Positions 47,801 to 57,200 are shown, numbered from the stretch's first letter. The stretch: 64,000 nucleotides of DNA from Linyphia triangularis (GCA_963978545.1 OZ021722.1:108368442-108432441); one strand, 5' to 3'. Translations and numbers: made by a program. Notes: generated by a model from the sequence alone, not told the origin.

Positions 47801-50794
47801 GAAGCGGCAACTTTGGAAAACCGTTTCGGTTTCGTTGGTGACTTGAATTAATATTAAAAAAAAAAAAAGGTTTTAAGGAAAAAACGAAAAGTACCGTGAA
47901 ATCCGTACGATTTTTTTTAGCTGTTCGTACAACCATACAAAATAGTAAAAATCCGTACATTGTACGGATAATCCGTACAAGTTGGCAGGTATGATAATGT
48001 TAAAACGCAAGTTGAATACACTTAGCTTAACTCAAATGGTTAAATTGATCAATGAAATTGAACAAAATCCACAATGCAAGAAGAAAGACGTTGCTTTAAA
48101 GTACAGAATTCCTCCGAATACACTTTCAACCATTTTGAACAAATAAAGACGATTTTGAGAAAATATGCATCGAAACTCGATCCATCGTGTAAATGAGTGA
48201 AGGTATGTGCCTTTACTGGTGTCAAAGCTGCTCTTTTAAAATAGTTTGAGTACATCAGCAATAATTTTCATTTGCAAAATATTGAAAGAAAAATTAAATT
48301 TTTAATAAATATTTTGTGTACATTAAATTAAAGTGCTTGTTATATTCATCATTTTTCCACAGGCGCTCTAAAACTTTCTAGTTATGCATGAAAAAAACCC
48401 GGAAATTTAATCCTTTCGCACAAATAGCAAGCCACCTCATAGTGAGAAGCACTGCTATAAGAGTCAAAAAATAATTTTACCTCATCTGGTATAATCCAAT
48501 TGCCAGCAGGAGGTTCGGGCTTAATAGGCGCACCCTCTCTTAGCAGATCACAGCTTTCAAGTGGAAGATCAGGGAAATGTTTGTGAATTATATCAGACGT
48601 CTCAATCGCTCGTGTCATAGTCGAACGGACCATCCTCGTGTAGTTTAACTTTAACTCTTTTAAACGCTGACCAACTAATTCAGCTTGCTTTCGACCTAAA
48701 GAGTTTGTAAAATGCATTATTCCAAATCAATACTAAGCTTGGATTGTTTAAAACCTGCAGAAAGCATAGAGAATGATGATAGACATTTTCTAAAGAAGAC
48801 AATCTGCTTAATATAATAACAAAATATTTACCCAAAGCAGTTAAAATTCTTCCAGTGTCATTTTTAGCACTCATTTCGTACTGACCATGACGTATAAGAA
48901 AGATATGTCTTCTTGCTGTGGGCTTGGCCTTAAGTATTTGTTCGTTAACTTTGTTCTGCAACAAAGGGTCATTTTCGTCACTTTTGGCATTAACCAAGTG
49001 AGAGTAATCCCGCCTAGAAGAAGATATAAAGCATTTAAATTATTGAAGTATGCACAAGTATTAAAGTGTGGCTAAAGCAGACATGTTTCGAGTCTATATG
49101 CATTGCAGGCACTTATCCTGCTTCCGAGAACAAGTCCAGTTTAAGCAGAGGAATGCAATGGATATTTGTATGACGAACTAAATCTGCTGTCCCTGAGTAA
49201 ATGACAACTGTGGCGGACATGTTCTGGGGCATTCACACAAAGGCAATAGCAATGGGAAATCTCAATCATCAGCATATGGTGTTTTCTTGAGTTCTTTTCT
49301 CAGAAGACATTCCATTCCAGGTCATCCATACCACCCAACTTGAGATTTTCCCCATCCTATTATAAAAGATCCGTACCCCACGTGGTACCAAACCAACCAA
49401 TAGTGTACAGCTTTTTCCTCATTCGAAATTGATTCTTGTTAAAGTAACATCTCTGTTTTACACTCGGCTACGAAAATTCATGAGCACCAGACATGCTGCC
49501 TTGGTGCTCCTCCACAAAGTTTCTTAACACTTGTACTTAATATGATTTAGTTTATTAGTGTTGAAATAGAATGTAGCCAGGTAAATAGTGTAATTAAATT
49601 GTTTTGTTATCAAGATCCATCCCATAATGTAATCAATATTTCATAACAAGAAAACAATCTTCTGATAGTCATTTTACCGGGGATCTTGTCAAGTATCTCT
49701 TACATTACCAACAAGCAAAATCCCAGCACAACTTTTCAATGTCTTCATATACATGTTCCTGTACAGTTATCTAATTATAATTACTTGATTGCAGACTCTC
49801 ATTTGCGTTTGTTTTCTTTCTCTGCTGAAATTATCACAACATTGCCATATAAACTTATATTTTTTAATATTTGACTACAATGTAAATTTTTCAGTCAAAA
49901 TTAAATACAAAAGTCCCAATACAAAATGTGTCAATGGCAAACAATTGTAGATGTTTATATACAAAAGAACTTGCTACTATCGGTAAGTAGAATATATTGC
50001 ACTATTCCTCATAGATGAGTAGGAGTATGTATGTAACCTACCTCTTTTACATACACCAAAGCAATACTTAAGGCTGATTTAAACATTGCCAGCAACTGGA
50101 AAGCTAGGTGGCAAGTTGGTTGGAAGGTTAATGTCTAGCATTATAATGCCCGCTTCCTATTTGCATAGTGCCAGCAACTAGACCAATCCAGCTATTAAGA
50201 ACCACTAATCAATGGTCATGTGACAGTATGGGTGATGGTAGTTGACTCATTAGCAAATAGAAAGTATTTGATCCACTGGAGCTACCATCTACTGGCTTTA
50301 CCAGTGACTGGCAAGGTGTGCTAACACAGAGCAAGTCATTGGCATCCAATGATATTTCACTAAATATTTTATGTTGAAAAGGTTTGTCAAAAACAATTCT
50401 AAGTAATTTTTAAAATGTGTAATAGTCTGCTTTTTTAAAAATATTACTGATTATTATAAAAAGTGTAAAGACTTCATATTTTAACAGATCAATTAAAAAA
50501 TAGAAGTATGTAAGATAAGAAACAAATATTGCATTATAGCAGAAATTATAGCTTATGTCATTTTTGGTGCAGGTATTCATTAATTTTAAAATACACTCAT
50601 TGAAATAGAAAAATCAAGAAATAAAATATAACTAACTTATCCCAATTACTATCCCACTTGACAGAGGGTTCAAAGTTAGTAGTCCAAGCTGTTTTAACTA
50701 CTTTCTTCTCCGATTGAAAATAACTGAATAGACCCAAAACAACACCGCTGCCAGCCACAGCATAAAACCATCTTGATTGTCGAAGGTGAACCAT
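38722..50794 (-). CDS. PGAM5: PGAM5-like mitochondrial Ser/Thr phosphatase, copy B (complete)
   Basis: Five exons (50794-50637, 49013-48832, 48695-48481, 41279-41146, 38869-38722) join into 837 nt, a 278-residue protein close to the usual length of the family. All introns are GT-AG and every phase fits. Residues 9-26 ([18 protein letters not shown]) form the N-terminal mitochondrial membrane anchor. KWDSNWD (46-52) is the WDxNWD assembly motif. LIRHGQYE (92-99) holds the phospho-accepting His95, equivalent to human His105. STMTRAIET (138-146) and LLREGAPI (164-171) line the active site. [12 protein letters not shown] (218-229) holds the second His220, and FPPEGW is at 234-239. An acceptor-like CTTGCAG just upstream of the start suggests a spliced 5' untranslated region. 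A hAT element begins about 200 bp upstream of the start codon. Confidence 0.95.
39260..39718 (+). mobile_element. Solo LTR, family 2 (copy 2)
   Basis: TGTTATGAATTTTTCC to TTTGTGCAACA, 459 bp, aligning with 10605-11066. Perfect ATAT target duplications lie at 39256-39259 and 39719-39722. It lies in intron 4 of PGAM5 copy B, antisense to the gene. Confidence 0.87.
39719..41145. other. Intron 4 of PGAM5 copy B, no feature seen
   Basis: AT-rich sequence without recognisable coding or repeat structure. Confidence 0.4.
41146..41279 (-). CDS. PGAM5: PGAM5 copy B exon 4
   Basis: 134 nt. The acceptor is TTTTTCAG before 41279 and the donor GTTAGT from 41145. It encodes [23 protein letters not shown] and [12 protein letters not shown]. 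Outgoing phase 2. Confidence 0.95.
41907..42277. mobile_element. Tigger/pogo-type MITE
   Basis: The inverted ends are CAATAGAACCTCGATTATCCG and CGGTTAATCGAGGTTCTACTG, 18 of 21 paired. TA flanks both sides. The CAGTAGAACCTCGATTA terminus is characteristic of pogo/Tigger elements. 371 bp, non-coding. Confidence 0.85.
42391..42787. mobile_element. MITE, CAGGGTTCCCAC family (copy 3)
   Basis: Ends CAGGGTTTCCACTCAAATCA and ACGTGGAAACCCTG, with TTATT flanking both sides. A long A run precedes it. Confidence 0.75.
42947..43299. mobile_element. MITE, CAGGGTTCCCAC family (copy 4)
   Basis: Ends CAGGGTTCCCACTCAAATCA and AATGGGAACCCTG. A perfect 6-bp target duplication TTTACA lies at 42941-42946 and 43300-43305. 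It is 160 bp from copy 3 in the same orientation. Confidence 0.82.
43601..45045. mobile_element. TIR element, CAGGGRTGA family, with CpG-rich repeat core
   Basis: Ends CAGGGATGAGTTT and AAACTCACCCCTG, 12 of 13 paired. A perfect 6-bp target duplication AGTAAT lies at 43595-43600 and 45046-45051. 1445 bp. The core (about 44025-44700) is richer in CpG and GC than its surroundings and made of degenerate repeats. No transposase is recognised. Confidence 0.8.
44025..44700 (+). repeat. Degenerate CpG-rich minisatellite with coding-like frames
   Basis: The motif [R/G]V[N/T/A]L[G/D/N]EN can be read three times on the plus strand, near 44141, 44445 and 44556. TTTCGGTAATATCG recurs at least three times. 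One frame stays open for about 108 codons (44023-44348) without an ATG at its start and reads Asn/Gly-rich sequence such as NTGENLNI and SFGNIDIF. It may be a decayed peptide-repeat gene or a CpG-rich minisatellite; no family recognised. Confidence 0.5.
45074..45148. repeat. Perfect 26-bp hairpin
   Basis: Arms 45074-45099 and 45123-45148 are exact reverse complements (TAGTAAGAATCAATG... and ...CATTGATTCTTACTA) around a 23-nt loop. It lies 28 bp beyond the right end of the previous element. Confidence 0.9.
45651..46112. mobile_element. hAT-type MITE with TAGGGATGCA ends
   Basis: Left CTAGGGATGCATCGAATATT, right AGTGCATCCCAA. Direct repeats CTCAAATCT flank it (45642-45650, 46113-46121). Multiple ATATTCGG palindromes occur inside. 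TAGGGATGCA with an 8-bp duplication is typical of hAT MITEs. Confidence 0.75.
47061..47180 (-). pseudogene. BED-type zinc-finger fragment
   Basis: The minus strand reads [20 protein letters not shown] then [18 protein letters not shown], a complete C-x2-C...H-x5-H finger of the type preceding hAT-like transposases (compare the common HxGxxDVxxHxxSKKH pattern). Only about 40 codons remain before the similarity ends. It supports a zinc-finger transposase origin for the nested element. Confidence 0.7.
47209..47260. repeat. 21-bp perfect hairpin
   Basis: CTTGGTATAAGACTCC at the left pairs with GGAGTCTTATACCAAG at the right; loop of 10 nt. Confidence 0.9.
47300..47790. repeat. Tandem repeat of about 186 bp, roughly 2.6 copies
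   Basis: CCAAAAGAAGGAAGAATAAA occurs at 47421 and 47607, and TTGGAG occurs at the same 185-186 bp spacing a third time. Units include GCAACG, GTGCATC and TTTAGTGCTATTATTTA motifs. Richer in GC than the surroundings. Confidence 0.8.
47997..48260 (+). pseudogene. Tigger/pogo transposase N-terminus (CENP-B-type helix-turn-helix)
   Basis: The ATG at 47997-47999 opens a 49-codon frame with [36 protein letters not shown] and NK, then a TAA at 48144. This is the CENP-B/pogo N-terminal helix-turn-helix of Tigger transposases. Beyond the stop the related reading goes on in fragments (VKAALLK) with more stops. The ATG lies within the target duplication of the nested element. Inactive fragment, in intron 3 of PGAM5 copy B. 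Confidence 0.8.
48481..48695 (-). CDS. PGAM5: PGAM5 copy B exon 3
   Basis: 215 nt. The acceptor is CTTTAG before 48695 and the donor GTAAAA from 48480. It encodes [44 protein letters not shown] and WIIPDE. Phase 0 at the 3' end. Confidence 0.95.
48832..49013 (-). CDS. PGAM5: PGAM5 copy B exon 2 (RHG catalytic exon)
   Basis: 182 nt. The acceptor is TTCTAG before 49013 and the donor GTAAAT from 48831. It encodes RDYSHLV and [16 protein letters not shown]. The glycine codon at its 3' end is split 1+2. Confidence 0.95.
49014..50636. other. Intron 1 of PGAM5 copy B
   Basis: No coding or transposon feature could be fixed. Around 50060-50340 the sequence is less AT-rich with GCCAGCAACTGG and GCCAGCAACTAG motifs, which may belong to an unidentified repeat. 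Confidence 0.4.
50637..50794 (-). CDS. PGAM5: PGAM5 copy B exon 1 (membrane anchor and WDxNWD)
   Basis: 158 nt from ATG (50794-50792) to the GT donor at 50636-50635. It encodes the hydrophobic segment at residues 9-26 and [12 protein letters not shown]. Upstream, CCTTGCAG followed by GTTTATTG at about 50838 looks like a splice acceptor in the 5' untranslated region. Confidence 0.93.
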
Positions 50795-52644
50795 TTTGAA
50801 ACTTTGTGGAGCTTGACTAATGGTATTTCAATAAACCTGCAAGGAAAGTATTTTATAAGAAATACTCTAGCTCAGCAAATCATACCAATTGAATAAAATT
50901 TTTTAAAGCTACTGCTGTTCAACCCAAAATCAGAAGCAAAATGTACAATGCACAACTTGGAAGAATTTAAAAGTGTGATTTAACAATATAAACCAAGGGC
51001 GTATATATGGGAGGGGCCCAGGGGGCCCTGGCCCCTCCCGAAATCAGGAACAAAAAATTAAAGTAATAAGTAGTTATTATTTGCGTTTATTTGCAAATAA
51101 TTTCCATTCTCTTAGCTTCCCAAAAATAAAAAAAGTTGATGGCACCAGAATAAGTACTGTGAAATTAAAATATGTATAATGCAGGTGAGGCTTTGGCATT
51201 TTATCTGTAGCTCTGTTTATTCAATAGTGTGCTTTTTAAATAGGTGTGTATCTGCAATCCTCTGCATTATGCTGTTGTGGAATCTTAATTTGCTTTATTA
51301 AGTTAATGGTATTCATAATGAAGCGATAAAATTTCTATTCAAAACTGTTTTGTAAAAAAACATCGTGTAAATAAGCAGTGCCGAAGTTGCCTGTGTCAGT
51401 AGCAATGTTCCATTTTGACATCGCAAATTCTAGTACCGTTGATCCAGCATCAGTTGCGGAGGATTTAAACAAATAAAGAAAAAATTTTAAATAAAGAAAA
51501 ACAAATAAAGAAAAATTGAACTCGTAGAAAATGCATGGAACCTTTTTACAAATTTCTTTCTTCTTCTACACTAGTCTACAAAATTAATGGATATTTCAGT
51601 TTTTCCCTAATAACTTCTCACTGGAGCAGCATAGATACATGAAATTCATGATAGATACATGAAACATTACAGAGGCATCTTTATGTAACATGACGATAAG
51701 TAAAAAAAACTCAGTGGCAAATTGAAATGCAAAGTGTACAATGAACAGGGGCCGATTTAGAAATTTGATTACTATAGGCACAACATAACAGACGCCCCCC
51801 CCCCCCATCGACAATTGTTGGAGTTATTTAAATATTAATTGACAATTTAGAATACAGTCTATTTCTGTCGTGATTAAATTAATGATGAGATATTAATATT
51901 TTAATAACTGATAAGAATTATTAAAATTTATTCTTGTATTTTATGGCATTGATCAAGTGTGCTGAACATAATATTGATAGTTGCATACTAATTCAGGATT
52001 TTAAAAAAATGGAGTAGCATTAGTGTGCAGTTGACTTTTAGTGTAAAATATGATCTCCCCTGTCATCAGTGTTTACTCGGCACTGTATTCTCATACTTGA
52101 CATGAGTTTCTTGATTTAATTATAGTGGCTAAATTACTCGTCTAGTCTTTTGAACTGTTTGCAAGTGATGTAAAGTTTCCAATACATTAAATCTTTATAA
52201 AATGCTTATCATAGAAGCATCCAAATCATATTTGATGAAATTCGGATTAGAGGAATGATCTGGTTTACTTATAGGGGCGATATTCATACTTTTTTAAATA
52301 ATTTATTCAAAGCAAAAGTGAAACAAAATTTACCCCAAGTAACAATAAATGCTATTTAAAAACCATTATTTCACCGTTTAAAAATTTGCCTGGATCAAGT
52401 TAACATAATCACAGTGAAAAAGTAGAATTCAATTATCTCTAGCACTCTTAAATGACATCTAAAGAACAAATTTTTTAACATTAGATACTTTTTACTGAAA
52501 ATAATTTTTTCAATCTCATGAGTAATAATGGACGTCAGAGGTTCTATAGAAATGTGTAAAAAAGATATTACGTGGTAAATACCAAATCGAGTTAACGATT
52601 TGGTGGGGAAAAGTTTTGGTCTTTGGGTACAACCCAAGTAGTAG

Positions 52645-52885
52645 CATGACGTGATAAATGACGTAATTTTTAGGGCATCTTTTCTCGAATGACATTATTC
52701 AGCAAAAAATCACGTCAGTTTTGACGTCATTTAATGGTCATACAAACTGACGTTCCTAAAATGACGTAAATTTTTTGGTCATCATATGATGCAAATTTTT
52801 TTGAGTCATGAAATGACGTCTTTTTATAAATAATAAATGGCTCAAATAATTTTGGGTCACAATATGCCGTCATTTTTTAGTCATC
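52645..52885. repeat. Cluster of TGACGT motifs
   Basis: Within about 240 bp there are roughly eight TGACG/CGTCA half-sites, including TTGACGTCATTT and GAAATGACGTC. GGTCATCATATGATGC and AGTCATCATATGATGC also occur as a repeated unit. It lies in the middle of the hAT element. Confidence 0.7.
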
Positions 52886-53418
52886 ATATGATGCGAATTT
52901 AACTTTTATTATTTTTTATACGGGCCCATGGAAGAATACACATTTCTACTTGTGAAAACTACTTGTATGACAATTTTATTTTAATAAACATGTAATATTC
53001 GTCGAGTATCTACTACAACCAGAAAATAAATAAAAATAATAGTACAACAAATAGGTAAGCAAGTTTTAGGTAAGTAATCTGACTGAACAATTTAGTCACT
53101 AGAATTCATCAAGAAACTCATGTTAAGTGTGAGAATACAAAGCCAAGTAAACACTGATGATAGGGGAGATCATATCTCACATTAAAAGTCAACTCCATGA
53201 GTTGTGAGATTTTTAATGTGAATGCCTTTTTGCAACTGCTCTCTAATGGTACTTCATGCTTTTGCATGTGTCCCCACTGTGCACTTTGCATTTCAATTTA
53301 CGACTGAGTTGTTTTACTTATCGTTTTGTTACATAAAGATGCCTCTTTGATGTGAATTTCATGTGTCTATTTCTGAGAAGTTATTAGAGAAAAACTGAAA
53401 TATCTTTAAATTTTGCAG

Positions 53419-53651
53419 ACCAGTGTAGTAGTTCTAGCTCAAACCAAACTACAACTTTTCAAATTAAATGGCTAGAAGAATTTGAGTGGTTAGCTTATTC
53501 TGAAGGAAAATCCCGATCTTTTTGTAAATATTGCGTGATATTTTCGCACTCCAAAAGTATATTCAAAGGAGTTCACCAAGAAACAAGGAAATTAGTAACA
53601 CAGGTTTTCAGTAATTTGATAAAAGGAACGAAAATTTTCGATCACTGCTGA
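53419..53651 (+). pseudogene. TTF-type zinc-finger exon of a hAT transposase
   Basis: After an acceptor-like TTTTGCAG the frame reads FQIKWLEEFEWLAYSEGKSR, SFCKYCVIFSHSK and GVHQETRKLVTQVFSN, ending at TGA 53649-53651. WLxxxxWLxYS...FCKYCVxF...GxHQ...LVT is the signature of the TTF-type zinc finger that precedes the hAT catalytic domain in ZMYM1-like proteins. The downstream transposase core is missing or unrecognisable. Confidence 0.8.
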
Positions 53652-54070
53652 AGATAAAGAACCAATAGTAGAGATAATGACCTTAAAGACTATTTAATTA
53701 ACAGAGGAGGTTTTTATTAAAAAAAAAGTTATATAAGGAAAAAAGTAGGGGGGGTGAGGAAAATAATATTAACGAGAATGCAATTAAGTGTTTTATAAAA
53801 TAATCTGCTATCATATAATAAAGCATTAGTTCACTTCAGTTATAAAAGTAAACTGAAAATATATAAAAAATAGTAACTATGTTTTTTCCCAATATTTCAT
53901 TTAAAACCCCTTGAAAACCATCCTTAATCCTTGAGTGAGAGCTTGCTTAAAACATAAAAAAACAAGTGCAAATAACGGTAAGTTTTCGTCGTATTGGCCC
54001 CTCCCGAAATTGTAACCTATATACGCCACTGATATAAACTAACAATAACTATTTCTTGAAAATTTGATTA

Positions 54071-54264
54071 AGATTTACTGTACAAGATCCCATGGCGACT
54101 TTTCAAAAATCGCCAAATTGAAAATGACTTCACATGGCTGTATCACCAAATCAAAAATGGCATCAAAATTGCCTTAAGATACTTTCTTCCAATAGAGTTG
54201 CTATTTTAGAACTGCTATCACCAAATGTGAAAAACCGCGCCAAGGAGTTTCGTACAGTAAATCT
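54071..54264. mobile_element. Short TIR element with GGCGAC motifs
   Basis: AGATTTACTGTAC at the left pairs with GTACAGTAAATCT at the right. The subterminal sequence carries ATGGCGAC and ATCGCCAAATTG. No target duplication could be fixed. Confidence 0.65.
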
Positions 54265-54526
54265 GAGCCTAAAAGGTTAAATAGAAATTTAGACTTCCTA
54301 TTATATAAATGCGTTGCAATAAACATTGGTTAGAAATGGATAAACAATAATTTTAATTTTTAGCTTGCTTGTGATGTCCGAAAAAAAGCAATCATTTTTA
54401 TTTGGAGACAAAAATTACCTACAGAAATCTTATCAAGCAGGAAAGAGATATATAAAGTGTCCGGTATATTTGACCTTAAGTTTAAGAGAACTGGTCATAA
54501 ACCTAAACACCTGTCGGTATTCAGTA

Positions 54527-56349
54527 TCACAAAATAGGGTGAATAGGAACAGCGGGGTGAATCCGAACGAAACTTCAATAAATTACAAAGAAATTATTAT
54601 TTTACACAAATAAAACAGTTTTAATATATTTTTTTTATTTGGCTAACATTTTTGGAATCTTGGAACATGTTTTGTGGGGTTTTCAACACTGTGCTTTTTT
54701 TAAAAAAAAATTCTGAAGCAGCGTCATATAATCCAATGAGTTTTAACCTCTCCAAAACTTATCCCGTAATTAATAAGATGTACCATCTATAGACTTAACT
54801 AATATATTTTTAGATAAGAATAAAAATCCACAACTGCATGCCATACTTAATTTAACTTGGTTTTAAAAACTTTTTATTTTACAAATTTTTATGTTTTGCC
54901 TCGTCTCGATTTCGAGATTTGCGGGGTGAATCGGAACACTTCAAAAGTGATATTAAAGAGCTGTTTTTGGCAAGATTATGTTCCACACAAGATTCAACGA
55001 CTGAAGAAGAGTCTGTGGTGTACGAGGCTAACAAAATCCCACACATCAAATTCTTGTTCCTGGATGGCAGTTACAAGTTGCCAGGACAACGTAACTTGGT
55101 TTTTACTTTATTTTCCATCTTGTTGTGTTCTATAAATTTATGCAGTTATAAGACAATGAAAGAATATCTTTTCCTCATATGAGCTGTGTTTTATAATAGA
55201 GGCTAATTATGCTTGTAACTATATTTTGCTTGTAAATATTAAATGCTAACATGTCGTCAATTGTCTTGAGTTTACTCATCTTATTGAACCGCATATTGTA
55301 GGAAGATCTATCTATACGCTTTCCCTAACAAATCTAATTACTCCCTTCAAGACAGTAATCAAGATTGTATGCTTGAATAAATGTCAGAAGAGGAGTCTAG
55401 TTTCCGCATGGCAGAAAACTTGATTGTTCCAGTGGTTTTTTCTCTAAATGACTTCGTTATCTTTAAGTTATATGGAGAAATGTATGAAGACTCTATGTGA
55501 GCAAAGTTTTACACCCACAAGATTATTACTAAATAAGTGTGTTTTACAAAAAGCGCCCATGAACGAAGAGATTTTCTGAAACAAATGAGGATGCTTTTCT
55601 CCTTTCTCAAGATATTTTAAGGAATTTGAAGTCATACACCAGACAAACATAAAGTAGATTAAAATATATTATTATTTTTAAAGACTATTTGGATTGATAC
55701 ACTTTCAAACATACGATTTGTTTTGACAATAATTGACTAATACAAATTTTATCCGTCACATTAAATGATTTTTTTGTAATAATTTTGTGTTTCTATTCAC
55801 CACAATGCATTATTACTTGTTTTTTGTCACCTTGTAAACATTTAAATAAAATCAGGGTAAATTCCTAGTTCACGTTTATGGGTTGGTGCACTTTTGAAAA
55901 GTTGGCGACAAAGCCAGAATGTCGCCAATTCGGAATTCCAATATGAAAAATTGAGAAACGAACCAGCTCCATGATTTGTAGTATAGGAAGGTTGAAGCCA
56001 AAGCGCGTCAATAAAAAAAATGGGATTGCCAAATTTAGAACTGTATCGCCTACAAAACAGCGCCAAATCGGCTTGGCGATATTTTAACGTCAACTAGGAA
56101 TAGACCAAAATCAGACATAAATTGTAACGAGTGTTCCGATTCATCCCTTTCTGCGGGGTGAATCGGAACACCATGAAAAAATTCAAAATAAATTTAAGAC
56201 CTAGTTTTTACAACATTTTTTGGGTTGATCCTCAAAGAAGAAGGTAAGACCCAAGTTTCAATGTCAAAAATATGTTCTTTAACGATCTAATTACAACCGA
56301 TTTTTACTTTGAAAGTTGGAAAAGTGTTCCAATTCACCCCATTTTACGG
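54527..56349. mobile_element. TA-flanked TIR element with GGGTGAAT..GGAACA ends
   Basis: The left end TCACAAAATAGGGTGAATAG pairs with the right end CCAATTCACCCCATTTTACG, with TA on both sides. Further GGGGTGAATCGGAACA motifs occur inside (54917, 56150). An unoccupied version of the insertion site is at 57012-57040. Open frames inside (54857-55182) have no recognised domain. A 251-bp MITE is nested at 55856-56106. Confidence 0.7.
55856..56106. mobile_element. 251-bp MITE with TTGGCGA motifs (copy 2)
   Basis: Ends GGTAAATTCCTAGTTCA and GTCAACTAGGAATAGACC. A perfect 8-bp target duplication AAAATCAG lies at 55848-55855 and 56107-56114. Inverted relative to 15465-15715 and identical in length. 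Confidence 0.92.
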
Positions 56350-57200
56350 TAGTTAACCTCCTGAAACGAAAGTAAAGACAAGGCGTTTGAGTATTTCAAC
56401 TTTTGAACCAGTAACTATTTAACCACCAATGAAATTCTTACAGCATGATAAGACCTTGCAGAGCTTGATAGTAAAAATAGGCAGTAGGATTTCTGTGTGT
56501 AAAAAATAAGTATTTACAAAGAGGTGTCAAATCAGATAGTATTACAACTCACGTTGATTAAAAATTGTACACACTGATTTAATTATACGTACGTTACTTT
56601 GGAAAGGAATCAGTTTTCGAAAAAATAGTACAAACTAAGCAAATTTACAAACGCACCGACTAGGCAAGTTCGTCCTAAATCAAACAAGATAGCTCCAAAC
56701 TTATTCAAAACCTATGTTTCAAAAGCAAACCAAATGCCGAGCAGAAATTTTATTTGATAACAACTTAAACGAATCCGTAGCCAACTTTTAAGAAATAAAA
56801 GCATATAAAATAAAAGATTCAAAATAGAAAACTTTCTTATGACATCATTACTTTTAATATATGTGTTACGTCATGATAATAGGTACTGATTTGGTTTGAA
56901 CGTTTACCATTCATATTCTTCGAGAATAATTAAAAGCAATATTGAAACTCTAGTTGAACAACAAATTTTAAGAGCATGCAAGAAATTTCAATGGTCGGTA
57001 AATCTAAATACCAGTCGGTATTCAGTAGTTAATGTTCTGAAACGAAAGTAAGGATGAGGCGTTTGAACATTTCAACTTTTGAACCACAATGTTATTATTT
57101 AACCACTAATGAAATTCTTACAGCATGATAATTTAGACACTGCAAAAATGTGAGGAAAAGGGCAAATAGTATGGCACGAACAAAATTAACGGAAGACTCA
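56350..57200. repeat. Direct repeat pair GAAACGAAAGTAA..GCATGATAA
   Basis: About 130 bp at 56350-56455 (TAGTTAACCTCCTGAAACG onward) recurs at 57027-57145. The pre-insertion left flank TCGGTATTCAGTA at 54513 matches 57013. The pair supplies the empty site for the element at 54527. Confidence 0.75.

Larger units (their letters stand above)
46621..47993. mobile_element. BED-finger element with CATACCTGCCAAC-type ends, nested in Tigger
   Basis: Ends CATATCTGCCAAC and GTTGGCAGGTATG, 12 of 13 paired. A perfect 6-bp target duplication ATAATG lies at 46615-46620 and 47994-47999. It contains a BED-finger coding relic on the minus strand, a 21-bp hairpin and a tandem repeat of about 186 bp. 1373 bp; no intact transposase. 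Confidence 0.82.
46235..48260 (+). mobile_element. 5' part of a Tigger-type transposon, split by a nested element
   Basis: The left terminus CAGTCAACTCGCGATAATTCG is preceded by TA. The 5' untranslated part runs to 46620, is interrupted by 46621-47993, and resumes with transposase coding sequence at 47994. No right terminus was found, so the element is truncated. Confidence 0.75.
50994..54031 (+). mobile_element. hAT element of the ZMYM1-like type, 3.0 kb
   Basis: Ends CAAGGGCGTATATATGG and CCTATATACGCCACTG. A perfect 8-bp target duplication ATATAAAC lies at 50986-50993 and 54032-54039. It contains one recognisable TTF-type zinc-finger exon, inverted internal duplications and a TGACGT-rich segment. 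It lies directly upstream of PGAM5 copy B. No complete transposase frame. Confidence 0.85.

Noticed and set aside
48382..48480. In-frame extension of PGAM5 copy B exon 3 into the intron
   Set aside because: The frame stays open past the donor and faintly resembles later PGAM5 sequence, but a good GTAAAA donor at 48480 and exact joining to exon 4 (phase 0) show it is intronic.
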